NCBI GenBank assembly: GCA_009746045.1 | Contig: RPFO01000436.1 | Coordinates: 243,501-307,500 of the forward strand | DNA: 64,000 bases | Direction: 5' to 3' | Source: Mesostigma viride | Taxonomy: Eukaryota > Streptophyta > Mesostigmatophyceae > Mesostigmatales > Mesostigmataceae | Shown here: piece after piece, positions 1-9,989 of the stretch | Position numbering within the stretch: position 1 is the stretch's first letter | Layout: each line of letters begins with the position of its first letter | The notes under the pieces: generated by a model | Databases searched by the model: none | Told to the model about the DNA's origin: nothing | What the model saw: only the letters and a program-made list of their open reading frames with translations | Position numbers and translations under genes: made by a program

Positions 1-370
1 CCCTCCCAACCCCTGTTCCAGCCACTCCCTCCCCTGTGCCCCTCCGAGCACCCATCCATCCTTCCCAACACATACACCAACATGCATCCTTGCCTCCACG
101 TCTCTCTCCCAACACAACATCCCAGCAATGTGACAGGGATTAAACCACACAGTGGTAAGACATCCTACCCCACCCTCCCATTCCCCATCCATATCCCCCC
201 CCCCACCACCACCACACACACACATCCATTCTCCTTGCTTCCTCCATTTGCAACCCAAATCATTCTCTCTACTCCCCAATGCACGCACACACACACGCAC
301 AAGCACAAATACACACACATGCACACGCGCACCCACCCACCCACCCACCCACCCACCCCACCCAACCCAA

Positions 371-758
<388 letters not shown>

Positions 759-764
759 TTGCAG

Positions 765-3700
765 ATGAAGATGGCGGTCACCGTGGGAGTGGTGGGCTTC
801 CCCAACGTGGGCAAGTCATCGCTCATCAACTCGCTCAAGCGCGCGCGCGTGGCCAACGTGGGCGCGACACCTGGCGTGACCAAGTCGCTCCAGGAGGTGA
901 CCCTCGACAAGCACGTGCGGCTGCTCGACTGCCCCGGTGTGGTCTTCGCGGCCGAGGGCGACGACCCGGCATCGGTCGCGCTGCGCAACTGCGTCAACGT
1001 GGACAAGATGGAGGACCCCGTGGCCCCAGGTGAGGTGGCAGCCCCCTATACGCATAATTGTAAGGCTATAGTAATACTAGGATCTAGGCTGGAGAGTTAT
1101 ACTTCAGCAGTCGCGGGCCGCTGTTGGCAGGGCAGCGGGTTGCTGGGAAGTGCTAGTTTAGTACACGTGTGGAGTGATTACATCTAGGTAGGTGGAAGGT
1201 TGGACGTGGCCATGTTTGCAGGGCCTGCTCTCCAGCATTGCTTTTCTTTAACATAATTAAATTGGTTTAATAGTTTTGATTTTTGCCATAGTATTTAGTT
1301 GGTAGATCATTAGTAGATAAGGCTGTTTCCACACTTGACTCCGACTAGCTTGGAAATCTCCCAGATTTGGCCTAATTCGTCCGGGTCAGGGTGCGGGTCA
1401 ACCTAGTCCGGGTCAGGGTCGGCGCGCAGGACGGACCGGTCCGTAATTGGCAGGAATATCGGCCGCGGACAGCGAGCTAATCGGGGATACAGTCACACTT
1501 GCCCCACGCGGAAAGAAATTGTGTTCCTTCAATCGTTGGGAAACCGGTACGGCATCGACCTGGAGCCCAGGCAAATTCAATGGAAGTTTTGCTGACATTT
1601 CTAGCCTAGTCGCGGCTAGCGTGTGGGGGGGGGGGAAGGCAAGGGGAAACCAGGGGAAAACTAGCCGAATTTCGATATTCCGGTCATGTTTACCTAGTCC
1701 GTAGGAAATGGTCAGATTTTACCTAGTTCGCAAGTGTGACCGCGTTCCGGCCTAGATTTCGCTGAAATGCCCCGGATTTTGCCTAGTAAAAGGCAAGTGT
1801 GGAAACACCATAATTACATTCCTGAACCGTGTAGCCTATACTTTCCTCCCCTCAAATCTGCCGACTGATTGGCCGACATGCCCTCGGTTCCGATCTCCCA
1901 GTCCAGGAGAAGGGGCGCGATGTCAGCCGCGAGAACCTCATATTGCCCGGCCTGTGCATCCCTACATTCTAGGTATCTTAATTTAAAGCATACACCCCTC
2001 GCATTGGTAGTTTTAATTATAAATATTAATTATTTTAGTTCGCCACCTGAAAGTGCTAAAAAAAACAAACAATTTGTAAATAATTAATTCACGAGTGTGC
2101 TCGTCTGTCTGTTTTCGGGCTGCCAAACGAACAAAGAAGTTGTAAATAAATATTATTTTCCTGTCAGGTGTGCAGCTTTCTTGCTAACAAACAAAGAAAT
2201 ATTAAATCTCTGGCTGAAAAATGTGCTTTTCCTAGCCGTAAGAGCAGTGCATCTGGCTGGGTTATACAGAACAAAGTCAACAAACAAAGAATTATTAAAT
2301 TTCGCAGCCAGTTCAACGGTCGTTCGGTAACCAAACAAACAAACTAATAATTAATTAATTGGGCGGGCACAGTAGCACTTTCAACCAATAAAACGCTATT
2401 GTCTAATTCCGAAGGGCCTTTCGGCTGAACCGAATTAAAACTACCAATGCGAGGGGTGTATTGAGCCTATTTTTTTGCACCAATAAATTCCTCGTTCCCC
2501 ATCACCCACAGTCCACGAGATTGTGCGGCGCGTCAGCCGCGAGAAGCTCATGTCGCTGTACGCCATCCAGCGCTTCACCGATGCCAACGACTTCATCACC
2601 CTGGTGGCCATTGGCAGGGGGAAGCTCAAAAAGGTGAGGAAAAGATGATACCGGATGACAGTACGGGTCAGATTGTGTGTGTAAGAGGGGGGGGGGGGAG
2701 CTTGGCAAGAGTATCTACTTGCATACGCCAACAACGTCACATCAAGCCGGTCGCAGATAGCAGGGGGGGCTGAGGAAGTGGCAGTGGCAGTATAATGCAT
2801 GTTATAGTGACTGTGTGGTTATGGATAGCGACTCCACGATGACGATGTCAGACCGGTAGGTGGTGTGAGTGTCCTTATCTGCTCTATACTGCAGGGTGCA
2901 CTGCCCAACACGCTACACGCAGGCGGCTTGAGGCGCCTGCGCGTAGCCCCCTCAAGCGCGGTGGGCACCAGCTCGCACTCAGCACATGGAACCGAGGGCA
3001 TGTCGGCTGGTGTGTAGTATAATGTGTCGGCTGCGGTATGTAGTATCATGCCTACTGTACTGTTTAGGGTTTACCCCAAACCCCTAAACCCTACTGTACT
3101 GGGTATAATGCGCGTGAGTATGACCTGTACCTACTGTGAGTATTGCCTGCATGGCGCCCTACCCAATATACCAAAATTTTACTCAACATCACGCTTGAGG
3201 CGGCTACTCTCATGCCCTCTGTTCCTCTGCTTCTGTGTTCCTCTGTGATGACGTAGCATTTGCATGCTGACATGGAGGGTGTGTGAGTATCATGCCTGTA
3301 TTGTCTATCTGTGTGCTACATATACTCCCAACGGAGTTATGTTCCCAATTAATTAATTAATTAATTGTCTATCTAGATGCCATTATCAGTATATCATGCC
3401 ATTCAGTAACATCGCCTATCCCACGTTGCGCCCGACCCAACGCGCGTGAGGCGGCCAAGCTCTTCCCCTTTGTTGCATGATGATGATGTAGCACACTCAC
3501 GGGTGTGAGCACGCCCATATCTGGTTTGTTACAGGGCGCGCTGCCTAACACGCGCGAGGCGGCCAAGCTCATACTCCACGACTGGAACGCGGGCCGCATC
3601 CCTTACTACACGCTGCCACCTAAGCGGCAGTCGGTCGTCGAGGGCTCGGCGGCCATAGTGGCGGCGTGGGGGAAGGATTTCGATGTGGACGAGGTGGGTG

Positions 3701-6700
3701 GCTTTGGAACTTGGATATTGTTTGGTTTGTGTTATCCCATGTGTTACCATGTAAAGTTCGTGGCTTGCCTGTGGTTGTACACCAAGCACAAGATGCCCTG
3801 GGGCAAGGGACTTGAATGTGACGAGGTGGTTGGTTTCTGATGTTATTTGTTAGCATTTATCATCGTTGGTGGCTTATCCATGGTAATTAACCAAGCTCCA
3901 ACATGGCATGGGGGGAGGATTTTGATTCGGACGTACTGGGTGGCTGAGTAACGGGCCTGAGTCCGATCTAACCTTCCTGTCTGCATTGCAGAGGAACCAG
4001 TGGGCTGAATTAGGGGAGGCCATTGACACGGGCCATGTCAATCGTTGGGTGGCCCCATGTGTAACTTCGCTTGGTCATGATCTGAGATGTGGGTGGCTAG
4101 ATTTTGGTGGGCTGCCAAGCTCCAGTAAGCCTGGGGGAAGTTGTTGTATAAAGCGAGACAACTATTCCTGGAAGCATGGCGATCCAACGCCGTATGTGCA
4201 GGAAGTGGGTGGTGATGGATCGGGTGGCTAATCTATGGTACACCTGCTTTAGTTATCGAGCTATCTAGTTATCTAGCTATCTAGTTATCATTCCAGTTGT
4301 ATGTGCACTCAAGGCATAGTTGCGGTGGAACTAGCAGGTGGCCTGGGGCAAGGATGTGGGCGAGGTCATAATCATGTATACATATTCATGTATCATATGG
4401 GTGGCTCATCGTATTGGGTTGGCAGGTAGGTGGCTAAATATACATATTCATGTATCATATGGGTGGCTCATCATATTGGGTTGGCAGGTAGGTGGCTAAA
4501 TATACATATTCATATATCATATGGGTGGCTCGTCATGTTGGGTAGGCAGGTAGGTGGCTAAATTGGCATTTGGCTGGTGGCTTAGCCAGCTGATCTAGCC
4601 GGTGGGGAGCCTTTTAAAAATTATGCAGGCGGGTGCCTTGCTCGTGCAGGATGTGGGTGCCTTGCTGACTATGCACGTGAGTGCCTAGCTATAGAGGGAG
4701 GCAGGGGCCTGATTAGTAAGGGAGCTGGGAGGTGAGCGCATAGGTAGCGAGGTAGCTTGGCACCTAGTAAGTGAAAGAAGGGGGTGCCTAGCGATAGAGG
4801 GAGGCAGGGGCCTGATTAGTAAGCGAGCTGGGAGGTGAGCGCATAGGTAGCGAGGAAGCACGTAGTTAGTGAAAGAAGGGGGGGCCTAGCGATTGAGGGA
4901 TGTCGGTGGTTAGTCATAAAAGAGTTGGTGCCTGAATATAGTACGGGTTGATTGGCGTAAAAGAGCTGGTAATGGTAAGGGAGTGGGGTGCCTAGTTAAC
5001 GAGGTAGTTTCAGTTGTTCCCTAATCCCTGCCATGCCTCTATTATATATACCACCCTTCCTGGTTTCCTTTTGCCCCCCTGTGTCGATGGTGCTGTTCCA
5101 ATATGTATGTCGCCTCCCTTTCACATTTCTTGTACCCTCCCCTTTCTCCTGCCATGCTCTTTTCCTTCATTTCTCCTCTTGTTTTGCTTCACCCCGCCAG
5201 GTGTGCAAGAACGAGCAGAAGGAATTCGTCGCTGACCTGTAGATTCTAACACTCCATTCTCCCTCTTGTCTTCATCGCTTTTGTCCATCCAGGTGTACAA
5301 GAACGAGCAGAAGGCGGTCATCGCAAACCTGGGCGCGCTGGAGCCAGAGGACTTCACGGAAATGGTGAGGCAGGGTAAAGATGTTGTAGTAGGACTTTCG
5401 GAAATGGTGATGCCAGATTGAGCACAGAGGCTATAGTTGGGTTATCCGGAAATGTGAGGCCAAGTTCGGCGGTTGTGTTGTACGGGCGGTTGTGTTGTAC
5501 GGGCGGTTGTGTTGTACGGGCGGTTGTGTTGTACGGGCGGTTGTGTTGTACGGGCGGTTGTGTTGTACGGGCGGTTGTGTTGTACGGGCGGTTGTGTTGT
5601 ACGGACTGGTAGGGTGCAGGTGTTGTAGTATGACCATAGTTATGTAAGAGATGAGGCTGGACTTCTCCCGATTTCTGGCCTGCGCTGGTTGTCTCCTTGA
5701 TGTAAGAGATGAGGCTGGATAAACATGTTATTGAAGGACTATGTGGAAATGATAAGGCTGGGAACCTGTTGCAGAGATAGCAGGCCAAAAACACGGCTGC
5801 TGTGGTGAATGGTAGGGTCGATTGCGGGACACGGAGTAGTGCCAGTTTCTTCTACGCCCTGTACGGACTGGGGCGCAGTGGTCATGTGACGTTAGTAGCA
5901 TTAACACCCGCGGCACTGCGACAGATTGCCAGCAATTGTCAGCACCCTAGCTAGCGATTGAGTGTCGCCATGTTTTGTCGCATGCAGAGGCTGGGCCTTT
6001 TATGCCTTATTGTTGATGTAACCAACCCCCCACCCTACCCCACCCCACCCACCCACCCTGCCGCCTCTTGTCCCGGTTGGTAGCCCCACACTCCACCCCA
6101 CCCTACCCACCCACCCCACCGCCTCTTGTCCTGGTTGGTAGCATCCAACCCAACCCAACCCAACCCAACCCAACCCAACCCAACCCAACCCAACCCAACC
6201 CAACCCAACCCAACCCAACCCAACCCAACCCAACCCAACCCAACCCAACCCAACCCAACCCAACCCAACCCAACCCAACCCAACCCAACCTGACCTGACC
6301 TGACCCGACCCGACCCGACCCGACCCGACCCGACCCGACCCGACCCGACCCGACCCGACCCGACCCGACCCGACCCGACCCAACCCAACCCAACCCAACC
6401 CAACCCAACCCAACCCAACCCAACCCAACCCAACCCAACCCAACCCAACCCAACCCAACCCAACCCAACCCAACCCAACCCAACCCCACCTGACCCGACC
6501 CGACCCGACCCGACCCGACCCGACCCGACCCAACCCAACCCAACCCCACCCGACCCGACCCGACCCGACCCGACCCAACCCAACCCAACCCAACCCAACC
6601 CAACCCAACCCAACCCAACCCAACCCAACCCGACCCGACCCGACCCAACCCAACCCAACCCAACCCCACCCGACCCGACCCGACCCGACCCGACCCGACC

Positions 6701-7956
6701 CAACCCAACCCAACCCAACCCAACCCAACCCAACCCAACCCAACCCAACCCAACCCGACCCAACCCGACCCGACCCGACCCGACCCGACCCGACCCAACC
6801 CGACCCGACCCGACCCGACCCGACCCGACCCGACCCGACCCGACCCGACCCAACCCGACCCTCTCTTCTCATGGCTGGTGATCCCCACGCCACCCCGCCC
6901 CAACTCGTGTCCTGGCTATCCTTATTGTGGTATCCGCAGCCGGCGAGCGCCCCCCTGAGCATGGCCACGGATGACGCAGGCGAGGACAAGGCCATTGATG
7001 GTGAGGGGGATGAGGAGGAGGACGCGATGGACGAGACCGAGGGGCACGTCAAGGTGTCCGCGTTTGAGCATGCGGCCCGCGGGCGCAGCTTCCTTGACAA
7101 GGTAGGGAATGCGTTTTTCTGGATAAGAGCTTGCTAGACAAGGTGAGGAACCAGTTACTAGCTAGGACGTTCCTAGGTAAGGTGAGGAACAAGTTCCTGG
7201 ATTAGAGCTTCCCGGAAATGGCGAGCTTCCTAGGTAAAGTTAGTGTCTAGATAAGAGTTCTGTAGAGAAGGGGAGTTGCTGGTTATGAGGCTTCCTTCGT
7301 AAGTCTTAGGTCTTATGATGACCTTCGTTGATAAGCCGTACATCTCTGCGTGGGGCGTGCCTGTTTCAGGTAGTTCTTGTCAGTGCCTCCTCAGCAGTAC
7401 CAGCTGTGCCTTTCGAAGGGATCGTCGTCGACAGTGCATGAAAGGCCAGCGTTTTTGCCTTACCCCCTTTCCCCCGTTTGGTTTTCTAGTTGATCTCTTG
7501 CGGAGGACCTTGAGAACATTAGGGAAAATGTATCTGGGATGCTACCTTGTCCCCAAGCTCTTCTTTGAATATTTCTGCCAGGGTGGCACATATTTTTCTG
7601 AGTCGGGAGTTTCCATTTGTTTCGTGGATATTTTGGCCGGTGTTTTCTTGTGCCTGCAGAAAGTGTCCTTGTACAAGGAAGAAGGCCAGTTCAACCCCCA
7701 TGCCGCGCGCGCAGCCAAGAAGAAGGCCAAGAAGGCCAAGTTGACCGACGACTATGACTTCGAGGAGGATTTCGGGGATGATGGTGACGGAGCTGCGGAT
7801 GCAAGCACAAGGGAGACCAAGAAGGGCGCAAAGAACGAAGAGAGTGAGGAAGAGGAGGAGGAGGAGGAAAATGACTCCGGCAGTGAAGGGGAGGATGACG
7901 AATCAGATGAGGATGAGGAGGAAGAGGGAGAGGAGGAAGCGGACATGTCCGACTGA
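765..7956 (+). CDS. Nucleostemin/GNL3-type permuted GTPase, C-terminal part (6 exons)
   Basis: Exons: 765-1029, 2512-2633, 3535-3693, 5293-5364, 6940-7101, 7660-7956 (stop TGA), 358 residues in the window. Every junction is GT-AG and in phase. Exon 1 carries the G1 motif GFPNVGKS, the G2 region GATPGVTK and the G3 motif DCPG. In this circularly permuted family G4 lies upstream, so the basic N-terminus and G4 fall left of the window. Exons 2-3 match the family-specific C-terminal region (RGKLKK, then [13 protein letters not shown]). Exons 5-6 encode an acidic region, a Lys-rich stretch and an Asp/Glu-rich tail ending EADMSD. Known role of the family (nucleostemin, plant NSN1): nucleolar GTPase in 60S subunit maturation. 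Exon 1 begins with ATG, but the AG before it and the missing G4 show that it is internal. The closest paralogue choice (GNL3 or GNL3L) cannot be settled here. Confidence 0.92.
1322..1809. mobile_element. MITE-like element with imperfect terminal inverted repeats
   Basis: The ends are inverted copies sharing TGTTTCCACACTTG (about 16 of 19 positions match). The interior is rich in CCTAGT-type subrepeats. It lies in the first visible GNL3 intron. No convincing target duplication was found, so the superfamily is open. Confidence 0.5.
1993..2458. mobile_element. 466-bp TA-flanked MITE with perfect 26-bp inverted repeats
   Basis: The terminal inverted repeats are identical over 26 bp, beginning CACCCCTCGCATTGG, and are flanked by TA at 1991-1992 and 2459-2460. 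This suits a non-autonomous Tc1/mariner-like element. The AT-rich interior holds about four copies of a unit containing AACAAACAAAGAA. It ends 53 bp before GNL3 exon 2, so its right end lies next to that exon's branch-point region. It has no coding capacity. Confidence 0.85.
3062..3094. repeat. Interstitial TTTAGGG/CCCTAAA-like telomeric scrap
   Basis: TTTAGGG is followed by CCCCTAAACCCTA, resembling plant/green-algal telomere repeats, within the repeat-built intron. It is too short to mean a telomere. A similar scrap lies at 46508-46533. Confidence 0.4.
3308..3367 (+). mobile_element. Retroelement 3' end, hairpin type F3 with AATT tail
   Basis: GTGCTACATATACTCCCAAC leads into a perfect hairpin ACTCC-CAAC-GGAGT (3324-3337), then ATGTTCCC and an (AATT)n tail to 3367. 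It matches the 3' ends at 36970 and 37203-37315. It is a very short, 5'-truncated insertion in a GNL3 intron. Confidence 0.7.
3788..4375 (+). repeat. Decaying copies of the exon-3 donor edge
   Basis: The true exon end at 3693 reads TGGGGGAAGGATTTCGATGT, then GGACGAG and GTGGGTGGCT. Related segments recur near 3793, 3902 and 4340, each with the coding edge plus a GT-containing donor-like sequence, and GTGGGTGGCT alone recurs near 4090. Reading frames are broken. Confidence 0.75.
4376..4888 (+). repeat. Short tandem duplications inside intron 3
   Basis: Three copies of a 62-bp unit (4376-4560, containing CATATGGGTGGCTC and GGCAGGTAGGTGGCTAAAT) are followed by two copies of a unit of about 100-110 bp (4680-4888, containing GAGGGAGGCAGGGGCCTGAT). 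The intron therefore consists largely of duplicated sequence of different ages. No gene is seen in it. Confidence 0.85.
5201..5241 (+). repeat. Young copy of exon-4 acceptor and coding start
   Basis: CAG|GTGTGCAAGAACGAGCAGAA lies 92 bp upstream of the true exon 4 (CAG|GTGTACAAGAACGAGCAGAA at 5290). About four fifths of the 41 bp match. It keeps a usable AG but runs into TAG at 5240, so inclusion would truncate the protein. Confidence 0.85.
5397..5760 (+). repeat. Exon-4 donor-edge copies
   Basis: The exon end CGGAAATG|GTGAGG at 5357-5370 is echoed at 5397 (CGGAAATGGTGATG), 5446 (CGGAAATGTGAGGC) and 5738 (TGGAAATGATAAGG). They are spread through the next intron and interrupted by the minisatellite at 5468. 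Confidence 0.7.
5468..5605. repeat. 17-bp minisatellite, 8 copies
   Basis: Eight nearly perfect head-to-tail copies of a 17-bp unit containing GGTTGTGTTGTACGGGC lie in GNL3 intron 4. The unit length is not a multiple of three, so all three frames give periodic peptides. Confidence 0.95.
6145..6860. repeat. (CCCAA)n/(CCCGA)n mosaic pentanucleotide array
   Basis: About 715 bp of pentanucleotide repeat sits in GNL3 intron 4. Blocks of CCCAA alternate with blocks of CCCGA and occasional CCTGA or CCCCA, showing block-wise homogenisation. The predicted Gly-Val/Trp-rich proteins across it on the minus strand are artefacts. Confidence 0.97.
7090..7300 (+). repeat. Exon-5 donor-edge copies, about 40-bp spacing
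   Basis: The exon-5 end TTCCTTGACAAG|GTAGGGAA is followed by about five diverged copies: TTGCTAGACAAGGTGAGGAA near 7130, TTCCTAGGTAAGGTGAGGAA near 7170, and shorter echoes near 7225, 7260 and 7290. Most preserve an AAGGT donor. Confidence 0.8.
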
Positions 7957-8056
7957 TCGCTGAATAGGAGCCCAAGTTTCGAAGATGAGGTGGGCTGGGC
8001 TGCTACTGAATTGAATTGGTTACTAAAGAGTGAGCCTTTATATACATGGTCATATT

Positions 8057-8061
8057 TGTAA
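8057..8061 (+). terminator. TGTAA polyadenylation signal candidate of GNL3
   Basis: TGTAA lies 101 bp after the GNL3 stop codon. TGTAA is the characteristic polyadenylation signal of chlorophyte algae. The downstream 8062-8384 shows no gene. Confidence 0.5.
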
Positions 8062-8384
8062 TGAATGAATGAATTAGCTCATCAAAAGCACGCGGCTGCA
8101 TGACATGATCGTAAATCTCAGTGAAATGGGTGGTGGAATGGGGAGGGCTCGCTATTTGAAACGCATGCATAATGTCTGCTGGGCTTGGCTACACGCGACG
8201 TACAGTAGGGTCTCATGACTTGACATAAACTTGTGTCTCGATAATATATAGTACAAGACGTGTCCGGCATATGCATGCAGGCTCACTGCCCTGTTGAGCC
8301 TTGGGAGCACCTTTTCATTCGGGCTGAGGGGGGCTAGCTAGTTGCCTGGCACTAGCAATATGTTTTTCAATAGGAATTGAGCAC

Positions 8385-8450
8385 CAGTCTAATTAATTAA
8401 TTAATTAATTAATTAGTTAGTTAACTAATTAATTAATTAATTAATTAATA
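8385..8450 (+). mobile_element. AATT-tailed retroelement 3' end, F1-like, degenerate
   Basis: GAGCACCAGTCTAATTAATT resembles the end of the F1 family (GGGAGCACGAGTCTAATT). It runs into a long (AATT)n tract interrupted by GTTAGTTAAC. The hairpin itself has decayed. Confidence 0.55.
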
Positions 8451-8452
8451 GG

Positions 8453-8693
8453 GCTTGCAAGTCTCAGTGCTTGGCCAGCCAGGGCATATCCTGACCTGGC
8501 CTGGCCCCGAGGACGTACAAACCTAGACGGGTTGGTAGAGCTGCCATGAACTAAACAGATCAGTTGCTGGCTGACCTAGTGGTCCCAGCCCAGTTTGAAC
8601 ACCAAATTTCCTCCCTCTCCCTTGCTTGGACTGCGATGCAGGACAGGAGGAGGTGGCAGACCATTGTCCAGGCTGGAACTATATTACCAAGAA
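8453..8693 (+). pseudogene. LINE reverse-transcriptase C-terminal fragment
   Basis: Translation gives LGQPG, ILTWPGPE and, after a break, ADLVVPAQFEH then SLAWTAMQD. These are the C-terminal words of the LINE protein also seen at 9287-9955 and 34323-36470. The fragment has stops and is cut about 20 codons before the expected stop. It then joins the 5' leader of the ORF1 element (next feature). Confidence 0.75.
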
Positions 8694-8695
8694 TG

Positions 8696-8857
8696 GCTGA
8701 CGGCGGTATGGCTGACGGCGGAGTTCAGATCTTTTGCGTCTGAGCCCCAAATTCGGTCAGACCACTTGCATTCGATGCGCCTTTATAAGACGCACTCGCT
8801 AGTATAATCAGTTACGGCTGACGCGCAGTATCGAAAAAGTTATGCACATGACAAGCA
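8696..8857 (+). mobile_element. 5' leader of the ORF1-type retroelement
   Basis: This segment begins with two GGCTGACGGCGG-type words and matches the reverse complement of about 17862-18026, which directly precedes the ATG of ORF1 there. Here it ends in GACAAGCAGCTAT, where the ORF would start, and is replaced by another element's tail. Confidence 0.75.
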
Positions 8858-8867
8858 GCTATTTAAA

Positions 8868-9130
8868 AAATTTAATTAAATTATAACATGCCTCCGTTGG
8901 GAGATCATGTAGCACATATTCGTTGATTGGTGGTGGAGGTGGAGGAAGCCGCATAATCGAACTAACCTAACTCTAAGCTATCTCGTCTAGAAAACCCTAA
9001 CTACACTACTCAGCAAAACGCCCCTTCCTCTTGGGGGGGGCGGGTGGCTTGCCCACAGGGGCTGACGTATGAGCCTGGACAATATTCTGCCGCCGCTTCT
9101 TGTTCTGCATGGCAGTCCAAAGAAGGGAGA
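8868..9130 (-). mobile_element. 5'-truncated LINE 3' end (minus strand)
   Basis: Read on the minus strand, it has the last ORF2 codons (WTAMQ, then VGKPPAPPKRKGRFAE and stop), about 150 bp of 3' UTR, the F3-type hairpin CTCC-CAAC-GGAG, and an AT-rich AATTTAATTAAA tail. It is closely related to the next copy. Confidence 0.75.
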
Positions 9131-9132
9131 GG

Positions 9133-9955
9133 GAGTGGATAAAATTTAATTAAATTAAATTATAACATGCCTCCGTGGGGACTGAGGTCATGTAGCACAT
9201 ATTCCATGATGGATGGGGTGGAGGAAGCCACGTGATCGAACTATCCTAACTCTAAGCTATCTAGAAAATCCTAACTACACTACTCATCAAAACGCCTCCT
9301 CCGCTTGGGGGGAGGGGGCTTGCCCACAGGGTCGGGCGTGTGCGCCTTGACAATCGTCTTCCACCGCGTCTTGTCCTGCATGGCAGTCCAAAGACGGGAG
9401 AGAGAGTGGATGCGGTGCTCAAACTGGGCTGGGACCACTAGGTCGTCCAGCAACATCTGGATGTAGGTCGTGACAGGTTTCCCTACCCTTTTGGGAATGC
9501 CCTCGGGGCCTGGCCAGGTCAGAATGTGTCGCCCTGGCTGGCCAAGCCGCTGCCGGGGGCCGGCCAGGCCAAGGGCGGTGTCGACCTGGCTGGTGCGAGC
9601 AAGGTGTCCTACGAATGCTATCCTACGCTGCCTAATCTCGTCCGAAATACGAGGCATGCCATGATATAAAGATTCTGATGACGGACGCTCGGAAAACCCT
9701 ATGTCAAGGACCTGTCGGAGCATCCTGTAAACCGTGCCGTCTAGCCTAGCTTCCAGGGTGGGTGTGAGCCGGTGTCCACGCCTCGGCGCCATACGTGAGC
9801 ACCGTGAGGACGAGGACCTTGAAGAGCATATGCGCTTGCGGTGCTCGCCCAGGCCCTTCGAGCGCCAGTAGGGTTTGAGCGAACGGAGCTTGGCCCAGGC
9901 AAGGCCGATGCGGGTGTCCACATCGTCGGCATGTCGCGTGCCGGTCCATTACGTT
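9133..9955 (-). mobile_element. 5'-truncated LINE (ORF2 C-terminus plus 3' UTR)
   Basis: The minus strand encodes the C-terminal 220 or so residues of a LINE ORF2 (open 9280-9921): LAWAKLRSLKPYWRSKGLGE, LYHGMPRISDEIRQRR, GHLARTSQVDT, HILTWPGPEG, stop after RRRRFDE. A frameshift interrupts the segment that aligns with the TYGAEAW region. After a UTR of about 110 bp it ends with a variant F3 hairpin (CCTCAGTCCCCACGGAGG) and an (AATTT)n tail. The reverse transcriptase core is missing. Confidence 0.8.
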
Positions 9956-9989
9956 CTTATTTACGCGCGGGTAAACTATTGTGACGTGA

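Larger units (their letters stand above)
2890..3480 (+). repeat. Three decaying copies of the exon-3 acceptor and 5' edge
   Basis: Copies near 2893, 3152 and 3425 resemble the true exon-3 start at 3535 (acceptor, GCGCTGCCTAACACGCGC, then GAGGCGGCCAAGCTC). The nearest copy keeps GAGGCGGCCAAGCTC exactly. Downstream intron words such as GATGTAGCA and GGGTGTGAGC recur with them, so each unit spans intron plus exon edge. They hold indels and no open frame, and look like tandem duplications rather than used exons. Confidence 0.8.

Noticed and set aside
3062-3094. Telomere or chromosome end
   Set aside because: Only two or three degenerate TTTAGGG-like units, internal to an intron, with coding sequence on both sides.
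6000-7100. Gly-Val/Trp-rich minus-strand protein
   Set aside because: It is the complement of a CCCAA/CCCGA pentanucleotide array lying inside a GNL3 intron.
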